A stretch of 46,493 nucleotides of DNA, taken from NCBI GenBank assembly GCA_002421645.1, contig DIST01000007.1, forward strand, positions 1 through 46,493, in the 5' to 3' direction. This document shows, piece after piece, positions 1 to 7,336 of this stretch. The notes under the pieces are model-generated. The model was not told the origin of the DNA and made no database searches. It saw nothing but the letters and a program-made list of their open reading frames with translations. Both the position numbers and the translations under genes were made by a program. Within the stretch, counting starts at the first letter, position 1. Every line of letters starts with the position of its first letter. This DNA comes from Flavobacterium sp. UBA6203 (lineage in GTDB: Bacteria > Bacteroidota > Bacteroidia > Flavobacteriales > Flavobacteriaceae).

Positions 1-823
1 TTTAAGTGCTTTTTTAAGCCCATTAATCAAACAAAATAAATCTATTGGATTTGTTCCTACAATGGGAGCATTACATCAAGGACACCTATCGTTACTTAAA
101 AAATCGCTTTCTGAAAACGATGTAACAGTGATGAGTATTTTTGTAAATCCAACGCAATTTAACAACGCTGAAGATTTAGATAAATATCCAAGAACTCTGG
201 AACGCGATGTGCAAATCATGCAAGATTTAAGCAACAACATCATCGTTTATGCTCCAGAAGTAGCCGATATTTATGAAGGAAACACCGTTTCTGAAAGTTT
301 CAATTACGATGGTTTAGAAAATCAAATGGAAGGCAAACACCGACCAGGACATTTTGATGGCGTTGGTACAATCGTAAAAAGATTGTTTGAAATTGTTCAA
401 CCGAACAAAGCTTATTTTGGTGAGAAAGATTTTCAGCAACTACAAATTGTGAAAAAATTAGTTTCCAAACACAACATTCCGGTTGAAGTTATTGGTTGCC
501 CAATTCATCGTGAAGCAAATGGTTTGGCTATGAGTTCTCGCAACGAAAGACTATCAGATACTGCAAGAGAAAAAGCTGCTGTAATTTATCAAATTTTAAA
601 CAGTGCTAAAGATTTTTTCCAAACTCATTCTGCTGAAGAAACAACAAAATACGTAGAAGACGAATTGAAAAAACATGCTGAATTTGAATTAGAATATTTT
701 GAAATAGCAGAAGAAACTACTCTTTTACCCGTTTCTGAAAAAGAATCGAATAAAAAATACCGTGGTTTTATTGCTATTTTTATCGAGAATATTCGATTAA
801 TTGATAATATTTCACTAAATTAA
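1..823 (+). CDS. panC: Pantothenate synthetase PanC (5' end outside window)
   Basis: This cytoplasmic enzyme joins pantoate and beta-alanine with ATP to make pantothenate for coenzyme A. The frame is open from base 2, and 20 codons precede the first in-window ATG (base 62). That ATG lies inside the conserved [10 protein letters not shown] nucleotide-binding motif, so it is an internal Met. By comparison with the family, about ten N-terminal residues are missing. Other family landmarks are [17 protein letters not shown], the FGEKDFQQL segment and SSRNERLS. The stop is 13 bases before panD, which makes the other substrate branch (beta-alanine), so the pair is functionally linked. Family assignment is very secure; only the true start cannot be seen. 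Confidence 0.97.
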   Translation, partial: LSAFLSPLIKQNKSIGFVPTMGALHQGHLSLLKKSLSENDVTVMSIFVNPTQFNNAEDLDKYPRTLERDVQIMQDLSNNIIVYAPEVADIYEGNTVSESFNYDGLENQMEGKHRPGHFDGVGTIVKRLFEIVQPNKAYFGEKDFQQLQIVKKLVSKHNIPVEVIGCPIHREANGLAMSSRNERLSDTAREKAAVIYQILNSAKDFFQTHSAEETTKYVEDELKKHAEFELEYFEIAEETTLLPVSEKESNKKYRGFIAIFIENIRLIDNISLN

Positions 824-824
824 T

Positions 825-832
825 TACCTTTG
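825..832 (+). promoter_or_regulatory. Candidate -7 box in front of panD
   Basis: TACCTTTG matches the Bacteroidota -7 consensus TAnnTTTG and ends four bases before the panD ATG. A TTG at 801-803 lies 21 bases upstream as a possible -33 element. If used, transcription would start at or very near the ATG, giving a leaderless panD mRNA in addition to read-through from panC. The match is by eye only. Confidence 0.4.
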
Positions 833-836
833 CAAC

Positions 837-1187
837 ATGCAAATTCAAGTAGTAAAATCGAAAATTCATAGAGTAACCGTAACGGGTGCCGATTTGAATT
901 ACATAGGAAGTATCACCATCGATGAAGCACTAATGGAAGCTTCTAATATTATTGAAGGTGAAAAAGTACAAATCGTTAACATCAATAATGGAGAACGATT
1001 AGAAACGTATGCTATCAAAGGGCCTAGAAACACAGGTGAAATTACTTTAAACGGACCTGCAGCTCGTAAAGTTCACCGTGGCGATATTGTGATTATCATT
1101 TCTTACGGTATTATGGACTTTGAAGAAGCTAAAAAATTCAAACCTACTTTAGTTTTTCCTAACGAGAAAGATAATTCTTTAACATAG
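837..1187 (+). CDS. panD: Aspartate 1-decarboxylase PanD
   Basis: PanD decarboxylates L-aspartate to beta-alanine, the amine substrate for PanC. The 116-residue product has the usual size of the pyruvoyl-dependent enzyme. The self-cleavage site Gly24-Ser25 is present in the context YIGSIT; Ser25 becomes the pyruvoyl cofactor. Lys9 and the conserved segments GERLETY and NGPAARK are also visible. The gene starts 13 bases after panC and ends one base before the TTG start of the next gene, so the cluster is probably co-transcribed, with a possible extra promoter just before panD. Confidence 0.97.
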   Translation: MQIQVVKSKIHRVTVTGADLNYIGSITIDEALMEASNIIEGEKVQIVNINNGERLETYAIKGPRNTGEITLNGPAARKVHRGDIVIIISYGIMDFEEAKKFKPTLVFPNEKDNSLT

Positions 1188-1188
1188 T

Positions 1189-2148
1189 TTGAAAGCTAGT
1201 ATCCGAAAATTTTTAAGTCTAACTATCCCTTTATTGATTGGGTTAGGAATTATTTATTATCAGTATACTACACTTTCACCAGATGAATTAGAAAAAATTA
1301 AAATCAGCTTCATAAAAGCAGATTATTTTTATATTTATTTATCACTTTTTATAGCACTTTTCGGATTTTGGTCTCGTGCTTATCGTTGGAAATTTGCTCT
1401 TAATCACTTAGGATATCAAACAAAGTTTCACAACGATTTACTAACCGTTTGCGTTTCTTATTTTGTAAACCTTACCATTCCTAGATCAGGCGAAATCACT
1501 AGAGCTGCTTTACTCAAAAAATACGAAAACGTTCCATTTGATAAGGGATTTGGAACCATCGTTGCAGAACGAATCGTAGATTTAATGATTTTCTTTTTAT
1601 TTGTAATTGTTGCCTTCTTATTACAATTTGAAAAACTATATCAATTCTTAATTGAAAAACTTCCGGTAGAAAAAATCTTGTACTTATTAGCTGGCGGAAT
1701 AATAATTTTTATTCTTTTCATCTTAGTTTGGATTTATGCTGAATGGAAAATTATTCAGAAATTAAAAAATAAATTATCAGGTTTAATTGAAGGCATGACG
1801 AGTATCTTAAAAATGAAAGATAAATGGAACTACATTTTTCACTCATTTTTTATCTGGTTCTCTTACCTAATCATGTTTTATGTCACCATTTTTGCACTAC
1901 CCGAAACTTCAAACATTAGCTTTGATGTGGTAATTATGGGGTTCATTTTTGGTAGCCTAGCCGTTGGCTTTACTAATGGTGGTCTTGGCGCTTATCCATT
2001 AGCCATCGCAATGATTTATTCCCTTTATGGTATTCCTAATGAAGTAGGAGTTGCTTTTGGATGGATTGCATGGGTTTCTCAAACACTTTTAACCATCTTT
2101 TTAGGTTTATTATCTTATTTACTTTTACCTATTTTAAATAAAAAATAA
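1189..2148 (+). CDS. Lysylphosphatidylglycerol synthase-type (UPF0104) integral membrane protein
   Basis: A 319-residue polytopic inner-membrane protein with about seven to eight hydrophobic segments. It resembles the transmembrane flippase domain family of MprF/YbhN (LPG_synthase_TM). Recognisable family features are the Arg-rich segment FWSRAYRWKFAL, the NLTIPRSGEITRA stretch and the C-terminal NGGLGAYPLA motif. No soluble aminoacyl-transferase domain is attached, so lysyl-PG synthesis itself is not predicted; lipid or lipid-linked substrate translocation is the family-level guess. The start is TTG at 1189, one base after the panD stop. I see no ATG that would keep the first charged residues and first helix. 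Substrate is unknown. Confidence 0.82.
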   Translation: MKASIRKFLSLTIPLLIGLGIIYYQYTTLSPDELEKIKISFIKADYFYIYLSLFIALFGFWSRAYRWKFALNHLGYQTKFHNDLLTVCVSYFVNLTIPRSGEITRAALLKKYENVPFDKGFGTIVAERIVDLMIFFLFVIVAFLLQFEKLYQFLIEKLPVEKILYLLAGGIIIFILFILVWIYAEWKIIQKLKNKLSGLIEGMTSILKMKDKWNYIFHSFFIWFSYLIMFYVTIFALPETSNISFDVVIMGFIFGSLAVGFTNGGLGAYPLAIAMIYSLYGIPNEVGVAFGWIAWVSQTLLTIFLGLLSYLLLPILNKK

Positions 2149-2187
2149 ATTAGTAAATTGCTAATCTATTTAACCAAACTATTTAAA

Positions 2188-3390
2188 ATGAAAATTAAAC
2201 TTTTCCTTATTACTTTAATGGTAACGACAGGCTTATTTGCTCAACGTACCCCCGAAACCATCCAGTCTAAAAAATTAGGAAATCGAACTTTTACAGTGGT
2301 TACACCTGCTTCCTATGAATCAAGTCCCGAAAAAAAATACCCCACTTTATTAGTTTTAGATGGCGAATATTTACTAGATCCTTTTGAAGGCATTTTAAAA
2401 TATGGTGCCTATTGGGACGATTTGCCCGAAATGATTATCATCGCTGTAAATCAAAATTATGGCGAAACACGATTTGCAGATAGTGAATTTGATGAAGCTG
2501 GATTTCCATCAGGTTCAGGCGCTAATTTTTTCGAATTTATTGGACAAGAATTATATCCCTATGTAGATAAAAAATACCGAACGCTTCCTTTTCGAATGAT
2601 TGCTGGACACGATACTACTGCCGGTTTTTTAAACTTTTATTTATACAAAGACAATCCAGTTTTCAACGCCTACATTTCGTTAGCTCCAGAAATGGCTCCA
2701 GAAATGGAAAAACGCGTAGCAGAACGTTTGACTAAAATAACAAAACCTCTTTTCTACTATCAAGCAACAGGTGAAGGTGATTTAAAAGAAATCAACGAAA
2801 AAGCAGCAGAATTAGATGCCAATATCAAAGCAATTCCAAATGCTACTTTTAAATATCAAAACGATGCTTTCAAAGGAGCTTCACATTATTCGTTAGTAGC
2901 TAAAGCAGTTCCAAATGCTATTTACTTCGTTTTTGATGGATACCAACCGATTTCAATGGTAGAATTTCAAGATAAAATTTTAAAATTGGATGCAGGCTAT
3001 ACCGATTATTTGATTGCGAAATACGACGAATTAGAAAAACGTTTTGGTTTTAAAATGAAACCTAGGCTAAGTGATTTCAAAGCTATTGAAGCAGCCATTC
3101 TTAAAAATAAAGCATACAATGAATTGATGCCATTAAGTGATTTTGCTAACAAACATTATCCAAAAACAACATTAGGCACCTATCATGAAGCGCTATATTT
3201 TGAAAAAACAGGAAATTACAAAAAAGCAATAAAAAGCTATCAAAAAGCATTTACACAAGAGGCGGTTCGTGAAATCACAAAAGACTTCATGATGAATCGT
3301 GCAGAAGCCTTAAAAGGAAAACCTGATGAACCTACAGAAGATGCACCTGCAGAAACACCAACGAATCAACCAACAGAAAAACAAGAATAA
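2188..3390 (+). CDS. Secreted esterase-fold protein with Asp at the nucleophile position
   Basis: From the ATG at 2188 the product is 400 residues and begins with a clear signal peptide ending LFAQ (residues 1-19); an upstream TTG in frame (2158) would spoil that signal, so the ATG is preferred. Residues about 25-265 look like an enterochelin-esterase/EstD type alpha/beta hydrolase: LLVLDGEYL and the nucleophile-elbow region RMIAGHDTTAG. In active relatives the elbow reads GHSxGG; here the Ser position is Asp142, so classic serine catalysis is not expected, although a late His (KGASHYS) remains. Residues about 330-375 resemble a TPR-like helical pair, followed by a Pro/Thr/Glu-rich tail. Six bases separate it from radA. 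Function unknown; possibly a binding rather than hydrolytic protein. Confidence 0.8.
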   Translation: MKIKLFLITLMVTTGLFAQRTPETIQSKKLGNRTFTVVTPASYESSPEKKYPTLLVLDGEYLLDPFEGILKYGAYWDDLPEMIIIAVNQNYGETRFADSEFDEAGFPSGSGANFFEFIGQELYPYVDKKYRTLPFRMIAGHDTTAGFLNFYLYKDNPVFNAYISLAPEMAPEMEKRVAERLTKITKPLFYYQATGEGDLKEINEKAAELDANIKAIPNATFKYQNDAFKGASHYSLVAKAVPNAIYFVFDGYQPISMVEFQDKILKLDAGYTDYLIAKYDELEKRFGFKMKPRLSDFKAIEAAILKNKAYNELMPLSDFANKHYPKTTLGTYHEALYFEKTGNYKKAIKSYQKAFTQEAVREITKDFMMNRAEALKGKPDEPTEDAPAETPTNQPTEKQE

Positions 3391-3396
3391 AACCCA

Positions 3397-4758
3397 ATGA
3401 GTAAAGTAAAAACCGCTTTCTTTTGCCAAAATTGTGGCATCCAATATTCAAAATGGCAAGGTCAATGTAATGCTTGCAAAGAATGGAATACCATTGTAGA
3501 AGAATTGGTTCAAAAAGAAGAAAAAGTAGCTTGGAAAACCACAACGGCTACTTCAAAAGCAGTTACAAAACCTTTACTTGTAAAAGAAATAGACACCGCA
3601 CAAGAAATCCGATTGAACACAACAGATAACGAGTTGAATCGGGTTTTAGGTGGCGGATTGGTTCCAGGTTCACTAACATTGTTAGGTGGCGAACCAGGCA
3701 TTGGAAAAAGTACGTTGCTCTTGCAAATTGCATTAAAATTACCTTACAAAACCCTTTATGTTTCGGGAGAAGAAAGCCAAAAACAAATTAAAATGCGTGC
3801 CGAACGCATTACTTCAAATGGCGATAATTGCTACATTTTAACCGAAACCAAAACCCAGAATATCTTCCGTCAAATTTTAGAAATTGAACCTGATATTGTG
3901 ATTATCGATTCGATTCAGACTTTGCATACGGATTATATTGAATCGTCTGCGGGAAGTATTTCTCAAATTAGAGAATGTACGGCCGAATTGATAAAATTTG
4001 CCAAAGAAACCAATACGCCCGTACTTGTAATTGGACACATTACCAAAGACGGAACCATCGCTGGACCGAAGATTTTGGAACACATGGTTGATACCGTTTT
4101 ACAATTTGAAGGCGATCGAAATCACGTGTACCGCATTTTACGTTCGTTAAAAAACCGTTTTGGCTCTACTGCCGAATTAGGAATTTACGAAATGCAAGGT
4201 TCAGGCTTACGCGAAGTAGACAATCCATCTGAAATTTTGATTTCACACAAAGACGAGCAACTTTCAGGAACGGCCATTGCTACTACTTTAGAAGGTATGC
4301 GCCCGTTGATGATTGAAATTCAGGCGTTAGTAAGTACCGCAGTTTATGGAACACCTCAACGCAGCACCACAGGTTACAACGCTAAACGCTTAAACATGAT
4401 TTTAGCGGTTTTAGAAAAACGTGCAGGTTTTAGATTAGGCACCAAAGACGTTTTCCTAAACGTTACAGGCGGAATTTCAGTTGAAGACACCGCCATTGAT
4501 TTAGCAGTTGTGGCCGCTATTTTATCCTCAAACGAAGATATTGCCATAGCTGAAGGTTTTTGCTTTGCAGGAGAAGTAGGACTTTCAGGCGAAATCAGAC
4601 CGGTTAACCGAATTGAACAACGTATTCAAGAAGCCGAAAAATTAGGATTTACCACCATTTTTGTTTCCAAACACAATAAAATTTCGTTGAAAAACACCGG
4701 AATCAAAATTGTTTTAGTAGCGAAGATTGAAGATGTGGTTAGTGAGTTGTTTGGGTAA
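3397..4758 (+). CDS. radA: DNA repair protein RadA
   Basis: RadA is a RecA-related ATPase that helps branch migration and processing of recombination intermediates. The 453 residues show the full architecture: a C4 zinc finger (Cys10, Cys13, Cys24, Cys27), Walker A GGEPGIGKST at 97-106, Walker B around 166-176 (DIVIIDS), the RadA-specific KNRFG motif at 252-256, and a C-terminal Lon-protease-like domain from about 275 that lacks proteolytic function in this family. Start is the ATG six bases after the esterase-fold gene. It is the last gene of the panC-side run; downstream lies an accessory island. Assignment is secure. Confidence 0.97.
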   Translation: MSKVKTAFFCQNCGIQYSKWQGQCNACKEWNTIVEELVQKEEKVAWKTTTATSKAVTKPLLVKEIDTAQEIRLNTTDNELNRVLGGGLVPGSLTLLGGEPGIGKSTLLLQIALKLPYKTLYVSGEESQKQIKMRAERITSNGDNCYILTETKTQNIFRQILEIEPDIVIIDSIQTLHTDYIESSAGSISQIRECTAELIKFAKETNTPVLVIGHITKDGTIAGPKILEHMVDTVLQFEGDRNHVYRILRSLKNRFGSTAELGIYEMQGSGLREVDNPSEILISHKDEQLSGTAIATTLEGMRPLMIEIQALVSTAVYGTPQRSTTGYNAKRLNMILAVLEKRAGFRLGTKDVFLNVTGGISVEDTAIDLAVVAAILSSNEDIAIAEGFCFAGEVGLSGEIRPVNRIEQRIQEAEKLGFTTIFVSKHNKISLKNTGIKIVLVAKIEDVVSELFG

Positions 4759-4793
4759 ATTTTTTATCCAAAGTTAAATTTATACACTATAGT

Positions 4794-4821
4794 CGATAGC
4801 GCGGAATTGCATTCCGTGCCC
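4794..4821. repeat. Left 28-bp inverted repeat of the transposase cassette
   Basis: This 28-base segment is the exact reverse complement of 5458-5485 on the other side of the transposase gene. Inside it CGGAAT (4802-4807) and ATTCCG (4811-4816) form a hairpin with a TGC loop, extendable by three more pairs (one G-U). Such an imperfect palindrome beside a REP-associated transposase is the form expected of a REP sequence. Confidence 0.85.
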
Positions 4822-4831
4822 GCAATCCACT

Positions 4832-5386
4832 TCAAAACAAATCTAACAAAACGATCCCCAATTCAATCTCTAAACCAGCATAATTTCTAGCAGAACTAAA
4901 ATAATAATCTTCAGGTAGCGTAACAATTTTATCTTTCACAGGATTATTGTGAATATAATCAATCTTTTGTTTTATAAATGAATTGCTGTAAATATGTTCT
5001 GCATGATAACCGTCTTGCCACACTTTATATTGTTGTTCTCTTTTTAAATGTTCACATGCTTTTTGAAAATACTCCAACAACCATTCTCTTCTACTTTCAG
5101 GTTCATCAATTATGGTTTGGATGATTTTTTTAGAAGTAAATTTTTTGAAATCTCTTATCACATCTGACAATATAAAACCATTCGTTGCTTTGCAAAACAA
5201 ATGAATGTGATTGCTCATGATGCAATATGCATAAATTTCTAATCCTTTGTTTTGCTGGCAATACTTTAGAGAATCAGTGATAATATATTTTTGACTTAAT
5301 CGTGTAAAAACATCGACCCAACCTACCGTTGTGATGGTAATAAAGTAAGCATCTTCGGTTGTGGTGGCTTTGTATTTTGTTGACAT
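4832..5386 (-). CDS. REP-associated tyrosine transposase (Y1/IS200-like, RAYT)
   Basis: The 184-residue protein belongs to the Y1 HUH transposase superfamily (Transposase IS200-like). The metal-binding HUH motif is His60-Ile-His62 in the context MSNHIHLF. The candidate catalytic tyrosine is Tyr144 in KIDYIHNNPV, a signature of the RAYT subgroup. Such enzymes nick and rejoin single-stranded DNA at REP hairpins, and most are single-copy genes rather than free insertion sequences. The ATG at 5386 is preferred because the family starts shortly before the first beta strand (YFITITT). A promoter-like pair lies upstream (5404-5433). The gene appears intact. Confidence 0.93.
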   Translation of the reverse strand: MSTKYKATTTEDAYFITITTVGWVDVFTRLSQKYIITDSLKYCQQNKGLEIYAYCIMSNHIHLFCKATNGFILSDVIRDFKKFTSKKIIQTIIDEPESRREWLLEYFQKACEHLKREQQYKVWQDGYHAEHIYSNSFIKQKIDYIHNNPVKDKIVTLPEDYYFSSARNYAGLEIELGIVLLDLF

Positions 5387-5403
5387 GGCTTGTAATTTAT
5401 ATT

Positions 5404-5433
5404 CAAATATAAAAAAAACTTTGTCAATTACAA
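5404..5433 (-). promoter_or_regulatory. Candidate promoter of the transposase gene
   Basis: On the minus strand TTG (5431-5433) is followed after exactly 19 bases by TATATTTG (5404-5411), a good fit to the Bacteroidota housekeeping promoter. It would place the start of transcription about 10-15 bases upstream of the ATG at 5386. Confidence 0.55.
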
Positions 5434-5457
5434 TGTTGCTTTTTTTATTTACTTTGT

Positions 5458-5485
5458 GGGCACGGAATGCAATTCCGCGCTATCG
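5458..5485. repeat. Right 28-bp inverted repeat of the transposase cassette
   Basis: Exact reverse complement of 4794-4821. It starts with GGGCACGGAATGC and ends GCGCTATCG. A GTGG tetranucleotide (5456-5459) overlaps its 5' side; REP elements of known RAYT systems carry a similar conserved tetranucleotide before the hairpin, but the equivalent position at the left end reads differently. Confidence 0.85.
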
Positions 5486-5546
5486 TTGCAGTGAAATATC
5501 CGAGCGGTCGGGGCTATCGTTGCGGTGAGATATCCGAGCAGTCGAG
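5479..5546. repeat. Two tandem 34-bp repeats beside the transposase cassette
   Basis: Units 5479-5512 and 5513-5546 are head-to-tail and differ at only four positions, all G/A changes. Each begins GCTATCGTTGC and contains ATATCCGAGC and GTCG. The first unit overlaps the last seven bases of the right inverted repeat. The unit is much richer in GC than its surroundings. Confidence 0.85.
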
Positions 5547-5616
5547 TTTCTCAGATAGTGAATTCAATTGTTAATAAGTTTTTTCTATTATAATTAATTT
5601 AAATATAGTATTATTC

Positions 5617-5624
5617 TATATTTG
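5617..5624 (+). promoter_or_regulatory. Candidate -7 box for the orphan gene at 5651
   Basis: TATATTTG fits TAnnTTTG and lies 26 bases before the ATG at 5651. No convincing TTTG is seen 19 bases upstream, so this is a weak call. Confidence 0.3.
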
Positions 5625-5650
5625 AATGCGTAAATCAAAACTAAAAAGCT

Positions 5651-6007
5651 ATGCAAAAAGAAATTAGAAAAAACAAAGGGACTTTCGTTATTGGATATTG
5701 GCAAACATCAGATGATATAAACATATACATTACAGATAACTGTTCTGAACCAATAAAAGTGTTTTTTTATCCAAATGCTAAAATGACAGAAGATGAATGC
5801 GAAAACTATACAGAAATTTATATCCTAGAATTAAAAAATGAAATAATAAATATTGCTACTGAAAACCAAGAATTTTATGAAAACTTTGATATTTCATTCA
5901 ACGGTAGCATTACACGATTTTCTCTTACAAGAGATGAAATTAATTTGAACAAATTAATTGTTTCTGATCTTGAGATAAATCCATATTGCAAATTGAAAGT
6001 AAATTAG
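5651..6007 (+). CDS. Orphan hypothetical protein, 118 residues
   Basis: I do not recognise this protein. It is predicted to be soluble and acidic, without signal peptide or membrane segment, and it reads as alternating short beta strands (GTFVIGYW, INIYITD, IKVFFYP) with one helix around residues 58-82. The ATG at 5651 follows a candidate -7 box. It lies in the AT-rich island between radA and mfd, convergent with the frameshifted gene at 6050-6846. Composition and position suggest an acquired or fast-evolving accessory gene. No function can be proposed. Confidence 0.6.
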   Translation: MQKEIRKNKGTFVIGYWQTSDDINIYITDNCSEPIKVFFYPNAKMTEDECENYTEIYILELKNEIINIATENQEFYENFDISFNGSITRFSLTRDEINLNKLIVSDLEINPYCKLKVN

Positions 6008-6049
6008 AAATTTTTGAAATTAAAAAACTAGTGATTGAAATGCTGGAGT

Positions 6050-6846
6050 TTAAAAATACTCTATGTTAGCATTAATTTTTTCAATTAGTTTTCCAGATAC
6101 ATATTCTAATCTTTCAGTCCAATTAAGATTTTTGTCATATTTATAAATAAATGTTTTTTCAAATTCACCAAAACTGCTCAAACTTTTAATTGATGCAATA
6201 TCTCCATTTGAATTAAATGTTTCTAATTTCTTTGTAAATATGTCTTCTGATGAAATTATCGTTTCAACAATTTTTAAATCATTTAAATTTGAATAATTAA
6301 TCTTTGTTTTTTTATAAATCTATTGTTCATAAACATAAAAGATTCTTTTATTTTACCATTCTTATAATAATTGTAAGTTATTGTAACGTCATCAAGGTTA
6401 TAGTAAAATTTGTCAACACTAATTAAATTACCATTAAAATCATAATCGTAAAATTCCTCATAATTTTCTTTAGAATAAACTCTTTTAGATTTTAAAAAAT
6501 CATTTTCATAATTAAAATATTCTTCCTCTAAAATTACATTTTCCTCTTTGTAAGATATTGAAATTGATAATTTATTTTCTGAATTATATGAATAAAGTTT
6601 AAATAAAACAGGTTTATTGTTGTAATGTTCCTCTAATAAATTACCATATTGATTAAAAATTTTAATTTCTCTTGCATTAAGTTCAAATTTATCTTCACCT
6701 TTATCTAAATAAATCTTTTCAATTTGTTTTACTTTACCTTTAAGATTTAATTTTCCTTTATCATTTAGAATTTCACTTTTAGCATTGAATCTAATTTTTT
6801 TAAAAAATATATATAGAGCAGATTTTTGATATTTAGAATATAACAT
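6050..6846 (-). pseudogene. Frameshifted hypothetical gene (YD-repeat-like protein)
   Basis: The uninterrupted frame runs from the ATG at 6846 to a stop at 6283 (187 residues). Its last residues, after IKK, look unlike the rest. Coding-like sequence continues in another frame to a stop at 6050-6052, including EFEKTFIYKYDKNLNWTER, which matches the style of the upstream repeats (DFNGNLISVDKFY, NQYGNLLEEHY). The frames join at a run of seven A on the coding strand (6307-6313). One extra A would restore a protein of about 265 residues. It resembles secreted YD/RHS-like Bacteroidota proteins, but no signal peptide is visible, so the N-terminus may also be altered. A sequencing error, a true mutation or slippage in the A run are all possible. 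Confidence 0.65.
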
Positions 6847-6882
6847 TTTGTTTTTATAAATTTGATTATTTGATATTCCAAA

Positions 6883-7251
6883 CTATTTATAATCAAAAAA
6901 AGATGTGTGAAATTTGTCCCCTTTTTCAATTATCATAAATACTTTTGAGAATTTATCTTCTACAGATGTAGCTGTTTGAATTTTTCCATCAACAATAACA
7001 TCAAATGTATCTAATTTTTTCCCATTCTTATCTAAATAATAACTATCTATTTGATATTTGGTGGTTTCAATGTCAGTTTTAATAATTAGATAATCATCTT
7101 CTATATAAATTGACATATTAGAAGTTATTTCTTTACAATCTCTTGTGTTTTTAACTTCATCAGTAATGCACATTCTCCCAACATCGTTTAATATGACTTG
7201 AGATGAAGAAAATAATGGAAAGAAAAATAAAATTAAGAATAATTTTTTCAT
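6883..7251 (-). CDS. Small secreted hypothetical protein, 122 residues
   Basis: The first 18 residues form a signal peptide (MKKLFLILFFFPLF then SSSQ). The remainder is a short beta-rich domain with no recognised family. Two cysteines (CITDEVKNTRDC) could form a disulfide outside the cytoplasm. The gene ends 36 bases before the start of the frameshifted gene at 6846 on the same strand, so the two may form one transcript. It is part of the accessory island. Function unknown. Confidence 0.6.
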   Translation of the reverse strand: MKKLFLILFFFPLFSSSQVILNDVGRMCITDEVKNTRDCKEITSNMSIYIEDDYLIIKTDIETTKYQIDSYYLDKNGKKLDTFDVIVDGKIQTATSVEDKFSKVFMIIEKGDKFHTSFFDYK

Positions 7252-7336
7252 AATAATATCAAATTAGTTAATCATAATATTGAAAACGATAATAAATCAA
7301 TATTATTACTAATTGAAAACAAACTATTTACTATTC

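Larger units (their letters stand above)
4794..5546 (-). mobile_element. REP/RAYT cassette: transposase framed by inverted REP-like hairpins
   Basis: The unit consists of a REP-associated tyrosine transposase gene (4832-5386, minus strand), a perfect 28-bp inverted repeat at 4794-4821 and 5458-5485, and a 34-bp tandem repeat at 5479-5546 that begins inside the right arm. The repeat arms fold into hairpins. This arrangement matches known RAYT/REP systems, in which the transposase is domesticated and acts on REP hairpins dispersed in the genome. I see no obvious target-site duplication. The cassette sits between radA and a run of orphan genes. Confidence 0.75.

Noticed and set aside
2158..2187. 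TTG start ten codons upstream for the esterase-fold gene
   Set aside because: It would put extra residues ahead of a clean signal peptide beginning at the ATG at 2188.
5479..5546. Possible CRISPR array in the tandem repeats
   Set aside because: The two 34-bp units touch head to tail without spacers, and no cas gene is present.
7274..7306. AT-rich inverted repeat (ATAATATTGA/TCAATATTAT) downstream of mfd
   Set aside because: The stem is all A-T except one pair and no T run follows, so I do not call it a terminator.
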